Notes under the pieces: model-generated | What the model saw: the letters and a program-made list of their open reading frames with translations, nothing else | Database searches by the model: none | What the model was told of the DNA's origin: nothing | In this document: piece after piece, positions 1-8,148 of the stretch | How the letters are laid out: each line of letters starts with the position of its first letter | How positions within the stretch are numbered: the first letter of the stretch is position 1 | NCBI GenBank assembly: GCA_963749905.1 | Contig: CAVVOF010000004.1 | Coordinates: 434,001 to 498,000 of the forward strand | Source: UBA10649 sp963749905 | GTDB lineage: Bacteria; Actinomycetota; Actinomycetes; S36-B12 | Length of the DNA: 64,000 nt | Direction of reading: 5' to 3' | Position numbers and translations under genes: made by a program

Positions 1-422
1 GGGGACGTGGCCACGGCGGTGACGATGCCGAGCGCCTTCAGATCGGCGATCCGCTGCCGGACGAGCTCAGGATCGACGGGACGGTCGGCGTAGATCTGCT
101 GGATCCGAGCCGTCGCCGTGCCAGGGGCGAGCCCCGCGATCTCCTCCAGGAGCGGGGCGGGATCCTCGTAGCGCCCCCACAGGCCCTCAAGGTTGAGGAC
201 CGCGAGAACGCCGAGCTCCGAGAGGGTCACGGCGGTCTGCGGGGAGACCACGGAGTCCATGGGCGCCGCCAGGATGGGGGTCTCGAAGCGGTAGGCGTCG
301 ATCGTCCACGCGGTCGACACCGCCTCGGGATCGCGGGTCCGGCGGCTGGGGGCGATGGCGATCTCATCGAGCGAGTAGCCGCGACGGGCGCGCTTGGCCC
401 CGCCGATCTGGATGTCGGTCAC
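1..422 (-). CDS. guaB3: GuaB3-family IMP dehydrogenase-related protein (partial)
   Basis: Only the N-terminal ~140 codons are present; the 3' end lies beyond the window edge. The GTG start at 422-420 lies 7 bases after the guaB stop, so the two genes are probably cotranscribed and translationally coupled. The visible protein opens with KRARRGYSLDEIAIAPSRRT and then PILAAPMDSVVS, the start of an IMPDH/GMP reductase-type TIM barrel, but it differs from the neighbouring GuaB. This fits the GuaB3 paralogue that sits beside guaB in actinobacteria. The catalytic Cys loop is not in the window, so activity cannot be judged. A role in guanine nucleotide synthesis is inferred from family and neighbour. 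Confidence 0.85.
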   Translation of the reverse strand, partial: MTDIQIGGAKRARRGYSLDEIAIAPSRRTRDPEAVSTAWTIDAYRFETPILAAPMDSVVSPQTAVTLSELGVLAVLNLEGLWGRYEDPAPLLEEIAGLAPGTATARIQQIYADRPVDPELVRQRIADLKALGIVTAVATS

Positions 423-429
423 GTGCGTC

Positions 430-1953
430 CTACCGTCCGGAGTAGTTCGGCGCTTCGATGGTCATCTGGATGTCGTGCGGGTGGCTCTCGCGCAGGCCCG
501 CCGCGGTGATCCGCACGAATGTGCCCTTGGCGTGCAGCTCCTCCATCGACGAGGCGCCGGAGTAGCCCATGGCCGCGCGCAGTCCGCCGACCAGCTGGTG
601 CGCCACGGCGCCGAGCGGGCCGCGGTAGGCCACCATGCCCTCGATGCCCTCGGGCACCAGCTTGTCGTCGCTGAGTACGTCGTCCTGGAAGTACCGGTCC
701 TTACTGTACGAACGGGCCTGCCCGCGGGACTGCATCGCGCCGAGGGAGCCCATCCCGCGATAGGACTTGAACTGCTTGCCGTTGACGAACACCACGTCAC
801 CGGGCGCCTCCTCGCAGCCGGCCAGCAGCGATCCGAGCATGACCGTGTCCGCGCCCGCGACGAGCGCCTTCGCGATGTCGCCGGAGTACTGGACCCCACC
901 GTCGCCGATGACCGGCACGCCGGCCGGCCGGCAGACGAGAGACGCCTCGTAGATCGCCGAGATCTGGGGCACGCCCACGCCGGCGACGACGCGGGTGGTG
1001 CAGATCGAGCCAGGCCCGACGCCCACCTTCACGCCGTCCGCGCCGGCCTCGACCAGGGCCTGCGCGCCGGCGCGCGTGGCGATGTTGCCCCCCACGACGT
1101 CCACGGAGGACTGGCTCTTGATCCGGCGCACCATCTCGATGACGGCTCGCGAGTGGCCGTGTGCGGTGTCGACCACCACGAAGTCCACGCCGGCCTCGAT
1201 CAGGGCGTGCGCCCGCTTCTCTGCATCGTCGCCCACGCCCACGGCGGCGCCGACCACCAGCCGACCGGTGGCGTCCTTGGTGGCGTGCGGGTACTTGTCG
1301 GTCTTGACGAAGTCCTTGACCGTGAACAGGCCGGCGAGCCGTCCGTCGGAGGTGATGAGCGGCAGCTTCTCCACCTTGTGCCGGGCCAGGAGTGCCAGCG
1401 CGTCGTCCGGGCTGATGCCGAGCGGCGCCGTCACCAGCGGCATCGGCGTCATGACCTCGCGGACCGGCCGGTTGACGTCGTCCTCGAAGCGCATGTCCCG
1501 GTTGGTCACGATGCCGACGAGCAGGCCGTCCGCATCGACGACTGGTACACCGGAGATCCGGTAGCGACCGCACATCTGATCGACGAGTCCGAGCGTGTCG
1601 TCGGGCGAACAGGTGATCGGGTTGTTCACCATCCCCGCCTCGGACCGCTTCACGAGGTCGACCTGCGTGGCCTGCTCGTCGATGGGGAGATTGCGATGGA
1701 GCACGCCGACGCCGCCCTGACGGGCCATGGCGATCGCCATCCGCGCCTCGGTGACGGTGTCCATCGCGCTGGACACAAGCGGCATCTTCACTGCGATGTT
1801 GCGCGTCACCCAGGAGGACGTGTCGGCCTCGCTCGGCACGACGTCCGACTCGGTCGGCACCAGCAGGACATCGTCGAAGGTCAGGCCCTGGTAGGCGAAC
1901 TTGTCGGGCACGCCGTCGAAGGCGAGATCGTCGGACAGAGGACGGTGGTCCAT
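430..1953 (-). CDS. guaB: Inosine-5'-monophosphate dehydrogenase
   Basis: Cytosolic enzyme that oxidises IMP to XMP with NAD+, the committed step of GTP synthesis. About 507 residues, the normal length. It shows FAYQGLTFDDVLLVP near the N-terminus, a CBS pair in the middle (around NNPITCSPDDTLGLVDQM and HKVEKLPLITSDG), the active-site loop GSICTTR with the catalytic Cys, and the flap region with a MGSLGAMQSR motif. ATG at 1953 is preferred because GGAG lies 5 bases upstream; an in-frame GTG at 1959 overlaps that ribosome-binding site. It lies between the MerR-B12 regulator (36 bases upstream) and guaB3 (7 bases downstream) on the same strand. Confidence 0.97.
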   Translation of the reverse strand: MDHRPLSDDLAFDGVPDKFAYQGLTFDDVLLVPTESDVVPSEADTSSWVTRNIAVKMPLVSSAMDTVTEARMAIAMARQGGVGVLHRNLPIDEQATQVDLVKRSEAGMVNNPITCSPDDTLGLVDQMCGRYRISGVPVVDADGLLVGIVTNRDMRFEDDVNRPVREVMTPMPLVTAPLGISPDDALALLARHKVEKLPLITSDGRLAGLFTVKDFVKTDKYPHATKDATGRLVVGAAVGVGDDAEKRAHALIEAGVDFVVVDTAHGHSRAVIEMVRRIKSQSSVDVVGGNIATRAGAQALVEAGADGVKVGVGPGSICTTRVVAGVGVPQISAIYEASLVCRPAGVPVIGDGGVQYSGDIAKALVAGADTVMLGSLLAGCEEAPGDVVFVNGKQFKSYRGMGSLGAMQSRGQARSYSKDRYFQDDVLSDDKLVPEGIEGMVAYRGPLGAVAHQLVGGLRAAMGYSGASSMEELHAKGTFVRITAAGLRESHPHDIQMTIEAPNYSGR

Positions 1954-1989
1954 GGGCACTCCGGAGTCGCGGGGCTCGGCCCCCCAAGG

Positions 1990-2967
1990 CTACCGGCCGA
2001 GTGCGCGCACGCTTCGGGCGACGGCATCGCTCAGGTCGGTGACCATCGAGACGCCCGCTGGAAGCTGATTGTCGAACTCCCGCCAGGCCGGTCCGCCCAG
2101 CAGGATGGTGCGGGACGGCCGGGTGGAGGGCAGGCTCGCCACCAGGTCGACATCGGCCGTGCGCGGCGTCTGGGCCCAGAGGAACACCACTGCGGGACCG
2201 ATGCGACGGACGGACGACAGCAGCGCATCCTTCGGCAGCCTCGCGCCCAGGATGCGGGTGCCCACGCGGCGCTCGGCGAGGGCCGCCCCCAGCGCCCAGA
2301 GCGGCAGTGCGTGCTCCTCGTCCGGCGTGCATGCCAGCAGTGCCGGACGGGATCCGAGCGGTTCCGGGGCCTCACGAATCGACGCGGCGAAGCAGTCGCG
2401 CACGACGCCGCTGAGAACATGCTCGACCTCGACGCTGCCGCCGCTGCGGCTCCAGGTCTCACCGATGGACTGCAGGACCGGGACGAGCAGGGCATCCCAC
2501 GTCCACACCACTCCGCGCGTCTCGAGGGACTCCCGGATCACTGCTTCGCAGGCGGCGGCATCGAGTGACTGGGCGGCCCGGGCCAGGCCGCGGGTGGCAT
2601 CGCTGCCGCCGGGCAGGGCGATGACCTTCCCTCCCCCGTGCCGGTGCTGCTGACCATCGGGACCAACGTCGGGCACCTCTCCCGCACCGGCGGCCACCGC
2701 CTCGTCATCCGAGAGCGCACTGGCGGATCGGGCCGCATCCGCGGCCGGATAGCCGGCGATGACCAGCCGGCGCATGTACTCCAGGCGCGCGACGTCGCCG
2801 TCCGTGTAGCGCCGATGGGAGCCGGGCCGGTGCTCGCTCGGGCCGAGTCCGTAGCGGCGGTCCCAGGTGCGCAGCGTCGCCGGCGCGACCCCCATGAGGC
2901 GGGCCACCGCCGCCACCGTCAGGCCGGTCTCCTCCGGTGGCTGCGGCTGCGCCGCGCTGCTTGGCAT
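1990..2967 (-). CDS. MerR-family regulator with cobalamin-binding domain (CarH/LitR-like)
   Basis: About 325 residues. Residues ~15-80 form a MerR helix-turn-helix (VARLMGVAPATLRTWDRRYG, then HRRYTDGDV). A Gly/His linker follows, then a B12-binding region. Visible ligand-type residues are W172, E182 and H183 in the Wx9EH arrangement known from adenosylcobalamin photoreceptors such as CarH, and H219 in TPDEEH, 36 residues after H183; the CarH lower axial His lies 35 residues after its EH. The ATG at 2967 and a GTG at 2973 are both possible. The gene is divergent from whiB3 and sits 36 bases upstream of guaB. CarH proteins release DNA in light; that this one does so is inference. It could equally sense cobalamin or be an apo-type regulator. 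Confidence 0.85.
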   Translation of the reverse strand: MPSSAAQPQPPEETGLTVAAVARLMGVAPATLRTWDRRYGLGPSEHRPGSHRRYTDGDVARLEYMRRLVIAGYPAADAARSASALSDDEAVAAGAGEVPDVGPDGQQHRHGGGKVIALPGGSDATRGLARAAQSLDAAACEAVIRESLETRGVVWTWDALLVPVLQSIGETWSRSGGSVEVEHVLSGVVRDCFAASIREAPEPLGSRPALLACTPDEEHALPLWALGAALAERRVGTRILGARLPKDALLSSVRRIGPAVVFLWAQTPRTADVDLVASLPSTRPSRTILLGGPAWREFDNQLPAGVSMVTDLSDAVARSVRALGR

Positions 2968-3030
2968 GGGCACATTGTGGTGGTGGGTAGGGGGGAACGC
3001 ACGCCGAAAACGCGTCCGAACCGATTCGCA

Positions 3031-3042
3031 TCAACATGTTGA
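3031..3042. promoter_or_regulatory. 12-bp perfect palindrome, candidate operator
   Basis: TCAACATGTTGA is a perfect dyad in the 146-bp divergent region between the MerR-B12 gene and whiB3. Its right half overlaps the -35 hexamer of the whiB3 promoter. Position and symmetry suit an operator bound by the neighbouring MerR dimer, which is inference. Confidence 0.5.
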
Positions 3043-3068
3043 CTAACTTATGACTCGTTTTGTAGAGT
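3039..3068 (+). promoter_or_regulatory. whiB3 promoter (-35/-10)
   Basis: TTGACT at 3039-3044 and TAGAGT at 3063-3068 with an 18-base spacer form a sigma-A-like promoter. The predicted start near 3075 would leave a leader of about 40 bases. The downstream ribosome-binding site AGGAG lies 6 bases before the whiB3 ATG. Confidence 0.6.
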
Positions 3069-3113
3069 GCTCGTATCGAGCCGTTGAAGCCCCCTCGAAC
3101 CTAGGAGCGCCCG

Positions 3114-3431
3114 ATGCCTGACGTGACCCGCCTTCCCGGCCCCAACGCCGACTTCTGGGACTGGCAGATGAAGGGCGCCTGCCGCGGCGAGGATCCGAGC
3201 CTGTTCTTCCACCCCGAGGGCGAGCGCGGCCCGTCCCGCGACGCGCGTGAGGCCGCGGCGAAGGCGATCTGCGCGAGCTGCCCCGTCCTCGCGGAGTGCG
3301 CGGCTCACGCTCTGACCGTTCGCGAGCCCTACGGGGTCTGGGGCGGCATGTCCGAGGACGATCGCGAGGTCATCTACCGGCGGCGCCGCGCAACCGCCAG
3401 CACCGCCGCTGCCGGACAGCTCACCGCCTGA
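3114..3431 (+). CDS. whiB3: WhiB-family redox regulator, WhiB3/WhiD type
   Basis: Iron-sulfur transcriptional regulator of 105 residues. The four cluster-ligand cysteines are C23, C53, C56 and C62 (CxxC at 53-56), followed by the G[V/I]WGG turn at ~74-78 and a basic C-terminal tail (YRRRRA). The opening LPGPNADFWDWQMKGACRG and the FFHPEGERG segment match mycobacterial WhiB3 and streptomycete WhiD rather than other Wbl classes. WhiB3 in mycobacteria reacts with O2/NO and interacts with sigma-A; those properties are family knowledge. AGGAG precedes the ATG. It is divergent from the MerR-B12 gene and converges with the BTAD/TPR gene 25 bases away. Its position next to groEL matches M. tuberculosis. 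Confidence 0.95.
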   Translation: MPDVTRLPGPNADFWDWQMKGACRGEDPSLFFHPEGERGPSRDAREAAAKAICASCPVLAECAAHALTVREPYGVWGGMSEDDREVIYRRRRATASTAAAGQLTA

Positions 3432-3456
3432 CCCGGCCACGGGTCGCCTGCGACGG

Positions 3457-5271
3457 TCACGCAGTCAGCGTGGCCAGCGCATGGTCCAGCAGCGGGTTGT
3501 CGATTCCGTCTGCCAGCAGCACGGCGGCCTCCGCATCGCCCTCGGCACCCATGGCGGCGCCGTGGATCAATGACCGAACGGTCAACTCGCGCATCGCCGT
3601 TCGAGAGGCCAGGGTCCGCATGCTGTCGATCCACCGGGCCGTCTCCGGATGCCGGTGCCGCCGCCCGACCTCGCACAGCGCATCGAGAATGTAGACGTCC
3701 AGCCACACGTACGGGTCGGCCAGCCGGTTGCAGCGGATCCGCGCGTCCGCCAGCAACTCGAAGGCGCCGGTGACGTCACCCGCCGCCTCCCGGGTCAGGG
3801 CCAGTCCCCGCGCAGCCATCCCCTCCCAGCACGGGTCGCCCAATTGGCAGGCCCGCGCGAAGGACTGCTCCAGGGAATGCGCGGCACCGACGAAGTCACC
3901 CCTGGCCAGCTCCACCTCGCCCCGCAAGGCCTGCGGCCACGGCAGCATGGCCAGCCACCTGTCTGCCTCCGCGAGCTCGATGGAGGAATTCAGGCACGAG
4001 GCCGCCTCGTCATAGTGGCCGCGCAGCAGGTGCGCCCGCCCACACATCGACATCGCGAAGGACTCGAGACGTACGTCGCCCACGATCCGGGCAAGGCGGA
4101 TCGCCTCAGCCAGGTTGTCGAACGCGGCCGAATAGTCGGCCCGGTCGCTCTCGACCGAGCCGAGATAGGTCGTCGCCTTGGCCAGGATCCCCGGGGAGCC
4201 GTCCGCCAGGGCCATGGCGTCAGTGAGCCACAGGCAGGCCCGGTCGTAGCGCGCGCGGAGGAAGTCCACGTAGCCGAGCTCGGCGCGCACTCGCGCCATG
4301 CTCGCCCGGTCGCCCTCCTCCTCAGCGATCCGATCGGCCGAGTGGAATGCGGCGAGCCCCTCCTCATCCATACCCCGCAATGAGTGGACGAGCGCCTCCC
4401 CCAACGCCACGCGTGCAGTGATGCGCATCGCCGGGTGCGCGTCCGCATCCGCAAGGTGCACCGCGGTGCGCAGGGACTCGACACCCGCGTCGACGGCGCC
4501 CGCAGCCACGGCGGCAGCGCCCGCTTCCACGACCGCAGCGATGGAAGCACTGCCCCGGACGGTCCGCTCCGGGCCCACAACGCCCCGGAGGGCCGAGTCC
4601 AGGGCAATCCCCGGCGTCACGTCGAGCTCGTGGGCCAGTCGCGCCGTCATGGCGTCGTATCGACCCTGGGCGGCCCGGTCGTCACCCAACCTCCGCAGCA
4701 GCCGGATCACGAGCGCCTCGTGGTTCTCGTCGAGCGGACTCATCTGCGCCGCCCGAAGTGCATAGTCGAGAGCCGTCTCCAGTAGCCCGGCGGAGAGCGA
4801 CCCCAGCGCCGCCTCGTGCAGGATCGACTCTGCCGCGGCCGCCAGTCGTTGCCGCTCCGCCTCGAGCCAGACCTCGAAGCCGGCCGCACCACGCACCGTC
4901 AGCCCCGCAAGCAGCTCCTCGCCCAGCCCTGGCGTGGTCACTGCTTCCGTCCACGCGCCCCGGGCGACCACGTCGACGTCCACGACCGCGCCCTCCGGCA
5001 GGGTCACGACGAGCGGGTCACCCTCGACGGTGGCGTCGGGACCGAGACCGCGGCGGATCTCGGCCAGGCTCCAGCGCAGCGCCCGCAGCGGATCGTCGGC
5101 CTCCTCGAAGAGCAGGCCCGCGGTCTGCGCTCGAGGGCAGGGCCGCTGACTCAGGAGGAGATAGGCGAGCAGCCCCCAGCTCTTCTGGCTCCGGAAGCGG
5201 TAGGTCGGCCCCGAGTCGTGCTCGATCCGGGGCCGACCAAGCAACTGCACCGTCAGGCTCATTCGCGGCAT
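3457..5271 (-). CDS. BTAD/TPR transcriptional regulator (SARP-like, no NTPase domain)
   Basis: About 604 residues from the ATG at 5271 (the next ATG, at 5262, is an alternative; neither has a strong ribosome-binding site). Residues ~1-95 read as an OmpR-type winged helix (MSLTVQLLGRPRI, FRSQKSWGLLAYLLL), ~95-245 as a bacterial transcriptional activation domain (BTAD), and the rest as Ala/Leu-rich TPR-like helices. This is the architecture of AfsR/DnrI relatives, but no P-loop NB-ARC domain lies between BTAD and TPR. It starts 32 bases after the redoxin stop, so it probably ends a DUF4242-redoxin-regulator operon. Target genes are unknown. Confidence 0.8.
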   Translation of the reverse strand: MPRMSLTVQLLGRPRIEHDSGPTYRFRSQKSWGLLAYLLLSQRPCPRAQTAGLLFEEADDPLRALRWSLAEIRRGLGPDATVEGDPLVVTLPEGAVVDVDVVARGAWTEAVTTPGLGEELLAGLTVRGAAGFEVWLEAERQRLAAAAESILHEAALGSLSAGLLETALDYALRAAQMSPLDENHEALVIRLLRRLGDDRAAQGRYDAMTARLAHELDVTPGIALDSALRGVVGPERTVRGSASIAAVVEAGAAAVAAGAVDAGVESLRTAVHLADADAHPAMRITARVALGEALVHSLRGMDEEGLAAFHSADRIAEEEGDRASMARVRAELGYVDFLRARYDRACLWLTDAMALADGSPGILAKATTYLGSVESDRADYSAAFDNLAEAIRLARIVGDVRLESFAMSMCGRAHLLRGHYDEAASCLNSSIELAEADRWLAMLPWPQALRGEVELARGDFVGAAHSLEQSFARACQLGDPCWEGMAARGLALTREAAGDVTGAFELLADARIRCNRLADPYVWLDVYILDALCEVGRRHRHPETARWIDSMRTLASRTAMRELTVRSLIHGAAMGAEGDAEAAVLLADGIDNPLLDHALATLTA

Positions 5272-5303
5272 CGTCCCACGGCCACTACCCGGTCGTAGGC
5301 CGA

Positions 5304-5951
5304 TCAAGCCAGCAACGCGGCCGCGGTCAGCACACGGGGATCCGGGAAGTCCTCGCAGTACTGGTAGGCGTAGGCGAGCCGCACTCGGCCGTCCGTCCCG
5401 ACGACGTACTCCCCGACCGCACGCCATGGGTCGTCGACGGGCGCACGGCCCTGCTCCCGCCGATCGCGCTGGAAGTCGGCGCCGAGCTGGCGCTCGTGCG
5501 CCCAGTACTCCGAGGGTGCATCGAACAGGACCCGCTCGACGGACCACTGCCCGAGCCCGTACGCGCGGTAGGCCTCATGGTCCGGGTCGCTGAGCACGAC
5601 ACAGGGGATCCCCTGCTGCCGCCGGTAGGCGTCGGCCCGCTCCGGCTCGCCCTGCGTCACGACCACGGGCGTCAACCCGGCATCGACATAGGAGGCGAGC
5701 TCTTCTCCGAGACGACGGCCGCGCTCGATGCCGCAACTGCAGCCGAAGTGGCGCCAGAACATGATCAGCGCCGGGCCGTGGGCCCAGAACGTCGAGAGCC
5801 TTCGCTGCGTTCCGGTGTGGTCGGCCAGGGAGAGGTCAGGGGCGAGGGCCCCCCGCCGAAGCGACGCGCCCTCGCCCTCGGTCGGCCCTGTCGTCCACCC
5901 CTCGAGCCACTCGGACTCCGCCGCCTCGTTGAGTGTTCTCAGATCCGTCAT
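5304..5951 (-). CDS. Peroxiredoxin-like (AhpC/TSA fold) protein
   Basis: 215 residues with a thioredoxin-fold core: GALAPDLSL, a central LIMFWRHFGCSCGIERGR strand-helix, then VVVTQGEP and GIPCVVLSDPDHEAYRAYGL. The FGCSC motif gives a CxC pair where peroxiredoxins carry the peroxidatic Cys and redoxins a CxxC. This places it in the 'peroxiredoxin-like' group of uncertain substrate. No signal peptide, so probably cytosolic. It starts 9 bases after the DUF4242 stop and ends 32 bases before the BTAD/TPR regulator; the three look cotranscribed. Thiol-peroxide or thiol-disulfide chemistry is inferred from the fold. Confidence 0.8.
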   Translation of the reverse strand: MTDLRTLNEAAESEWLEGWTTGPTEGEGASLRRGALAPDLSLADHTGTQRRLSTFWAHGPALIMFWRHFGCSCGIERGRRLGEELASYVDAGLTPVVVTQGEPERADAYRRQQGIPCVVLSDPDHEAYRAYGLGQWSVERVLFDAPSEYWAHERQLGADFQRDRREQGRAPVDDPWRAVGEYVVGTDGRVRLAYAYQYCEDFPDPRVLTAAALLA

Positions 5952-5960
5952 CGACCCGGC

Positions 5961-6212
5961 CTAGTCGTGCTGACTCACCGGGTAGATCTCGTCGGCCACC
6001 AGTCCGTGGGCCGCCTTGTGACACGCGTTCGCGGCGTCTGCGTCGGGCGCATCAACGAGGCAGAAGATCTTGCCCGCATCCTCGTCGACCCAGTACCGCA
6101 CGTAGTTCACGCCGAACTGATCCTGCGTCGCGACGTCGGCTGCGTGCGCCGCGGCGACATCCTCCGCCTTGACTCCGCCCTCGATGGTGTGGACGTCCAT
6201 GAACATGGGCAT
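5961..6212 (-). CDS. DUF4242 / SCO4226-like nickel-binding family protein
   Basis: 83 residues, the usual size for the family. It opens MPMFMDVHTIEGGV and has FGVNYVRYWVDEDAGKIFCL followed by DAPDADAANACHKAAHG, the ferredoxin-like dimer pattern of DUF4242. The Streptomyces coelicolor member SCO4226 binds nickel; His and Cys are present here, but metal binding is not shown. The ATG at 6212 has AGGAG 5-6 bases upstream and is preferred over a longer reading. First gene of the likely operon with the redoxin and the BTAD/TPR regulator, and separated from groEL by a strong terminator. Confidence 0.8.
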   Translation of the reverse strand: MPMFMDVHTIEGGVKAEDVAAAHAADVATQDQFGVNYVRYWVDEDAGKIFCLVDAPDADAANACHKAAHGLVADEIYPVSQHD

Positions 6213-6314
6213 GTGCTCTCCTGATCGTCGGGACCGCATCGGTCCGCCGGTGTTGTCAGTGTCAGGAGAACGCACTCGCGTGTGATGGCGCGTGTGACGG
6301 CCGCCGCGGGCACG

Positions 6315-6368
6315 AAAAGACCCGGACGGTCAGGATTCCCTGCGGGGAATCGCGTGACCGTCCGGGTC
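6315..6368 (-). terminator. Rho-independent terminator of groES-groEL
   Basis: Perfect 14-bp inverted repeat (6319-6332 with 6355-6368), with a second small hairpin in its loop and a TTTT run after the stem on the minus strand. It lies 12 bp downstream of the groEL stop. This is one of the few hairpins in the window with a U-tract. Confidence 0.85.
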
Positions 6369-6380
6369 GAGTTCGTGGTG

Positions 6381-8012
6381 CTAGTGGCTGTGCCCGTGGT
6401 GCGAGTGGCCGTGGCCGCCGTGGCCCTCGTCCTCGGAGTCTTCCTTCTTCTCCACGACGAGCGCCTCGGTGGTGAGCAGCATGGCCGCGATGGACGCGGC
6501 GTTCTCCAGCGCCGACCGGGTCACCTTGACCGGGTCGATGACGCCCGCCGCCATGAGGTCCTCGTACACGCCGGTCGCGGCGTTGAAGCCCTCGCCCGCA
6601 GGCAGGTCGGCGACCTTCGAGACGACGACGTAGCCCTGCTCGCCGGCGTTCTCGGCGATCCAGCGCATCGGCTCTGCCATCGAGCGGCGGACGATGCCGA
6701 CGCCGGTTGCCTCGTCGCCAGTCAGGCCGAGATCGCCCTCGAGCGCCTTGGCCGCCTGCACGAGCGCGCTGCCGCCGCCGGAGACGATGCCCTCCTCGAT
6801 GGCCGCGCGCGTCGCCGACACGGCGTCCTCGATGCGGTGCTTCTTCTCCTTGAGCTCGACCTCGGTGTGGCCGCCGACCTTGATGACGACGACGCCGCCG
6901 GCGATCTTCGCGAGCCGCTCCTGGAGCTTCTCGCGATCCCAATCGGAGTCGGTGCGCTCGATCTCCGCGCGAATCTGACCGATCCGGGCGTCGATGTCGG
7001 CCTGGTCGCCGCCGCCATCGACGATGGTGGTGGTGTCCTTGGTGACGACGATCCGACGAGCGGAGCCGAGCACCTCGAGTCCGACCTGGTCGAGCTTGAG
7101 CCCGACCTCGGGAGCCACCACCTGGGCGCCGGTCAGGATCGCGAGATCCTGCAGGATCGCCTTGCGGCGGTCGCCGAACGCGGGGGCCTTGACGGCGCAC
7201 GACGAGAACGTGCCGCGGATGCGGTTGACGACCAGCGTCGACAGCGCCTCACCCTCGACGTCCTCGGCGACGATGAGCAGCTGCTTGCCGGACTGCACGA
7301 CCTTCTCGAGCAGCGGCAGGAGCTCCTGGACCGACGAGATCTTGCCCTGGACGAGCAGGATCGACGCGTCCTCGAAGACGGTCTCCATGCGGTCGGGGTC
7401 GGTGATGAAGTACGCGGAGACGAAGCCCTTGTCGAACTGCATGCCCTCGGTGAACTCGAGCTCCAGCGACGTGGTGCTGGACTCCTCGACCGAGATCACG
7501 CCGTCCTTGCCGACCTTGTCGAAGGCGTCGGCGATGAGCTCGCCGATCTCGCGGTCCTGGGACGAGATGGTCGCGACGTCGGCGATCTCGCTCTTGTCGG
7601 CGACCTCGCGGGCGTTCTCGAGCAGGGCGGCGGTGACCGCCTCGACGGCCTTGCCGATGCCACGCTTGATCTCCATCGGCGATGCCCCGGCAGCGACCTG
7701 CTTCAGGCCCTCGCGGACCATCGCCTGGGCGAGCACGGTGGCCGTCGTGGTGCCGTCGCCGGCGACGTCGTTGGTCTTGGTGGCGACCTCCTTGGCGAGT
7801 TGGGCGCCGAGGTTCTCGTACGGGTCGTCCAGCTCGATCTCACGGGCGATGGTCACGCCATCGTTCGTGATGGTGGGGGCGCCCCACTTCTTGTCGATGA
7901 CGACATTGCGGCCCTTGGGGCCGATGGTCACCTTGACGGCGTCAGCGAGGGCGTTGACGCCCCGCTCGAGCGCGCGGCGGGCGTCCTCGTCGAATTGCAG
8001 GATCTTGGCCAT
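6381..8012 (-). CDS. groL: 60-kDa chaperonin GroEL, His-rich tail
   Basis: 543 residues; forms the ATP-driven folding chamber with GroES. Visible marks are VTIGPKGRNVVIDK, the nucleotide-binding GDGTTTATVLAQ near residue 87, and family-typical length. The C-terminus ends in a His-rich run (GHGGHGHSHHGHSH) instead of the Gly-Met tail of E. coli GroEL. In actinobacteria this tail marks the GroEL1-type copy encoded with groES, and a second, Gly-Met-tailed GroEL usually lies elsewhere. Second gene of the CIRCE-controlled operon, followed by a terminator. Metal binding by the tail is possible but not shown. Confidence 0.97.
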   Translation of the reverse strand: MAKILQFDEDARRALERGVNALADAVKVTIGPKGRNVVIDKKWGAPTITNDGVTIAREIELDDPYENLGAQLAKEVATKTNDVAGDGTTTATVLAQAMVREGLKQVAAGASPMEIKRGIGKAVEAVTAALLENAREVADKSEIADVATISSQDREIGELIADAFDKVGKDGVISVEESSTTSLELEFTEGMQFDKGFVSAYFITDPDRMETVFEDASILLVQGKISSVQELLPLLEKVVQSGKQLLIVAEDVEGEALSTLVVNRIRGTFSSCAVKAPAFGDRRKAILQDLAILTGAQVVAPEVGLKLDQVGLEVLGSARRIVVTKDTTTIVDGGGDQADIDARIGQIRAEIERTDSDWDREKLQERLAKIAGGVVVIKVGGHTEVELKEKKHRIEDAVSATRAAIEEGIVSGGGSALVQAAKALEGDLGLTGDEATGVGIVRRSMAEPMRWIAENAGEQGYVVVSKVADLPAGEGFNAATGVYEDLMAAGVIDPVKVTRSALENAASIAAMLLTTEALVVEKKEDSEDEGHGGHGHSHHGHSH

Positions 8013-8100
8013 CAGTTCTTGTCTCCCACGCGGTATGCGGTGTGGTTGCTACGAGGTCGGGCCACGACGACGCGATCGGCGTCGTCGCGTGGCGATGAAA

Positions 8101-8132
8101 TGGCCCGCCGTGCAGGGATGCACGACGGGCCA
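8101..8132 (-). promoter_or_regulatory. Intra-operon hairpin between groES and groEL
   Basis: Inverted repeat of 13-base arms (8101-8113 with 8120-8132), one C/A mismatch and a 6-base loop, 17 bp after the groES stop. It has no U-tract, so an RNA-processing or stability role, or partial attenuation, is more likely than full termination. Confidence 0.6.
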
Positions 8133-8148
8133 CCCCGATGTTCGGGTG

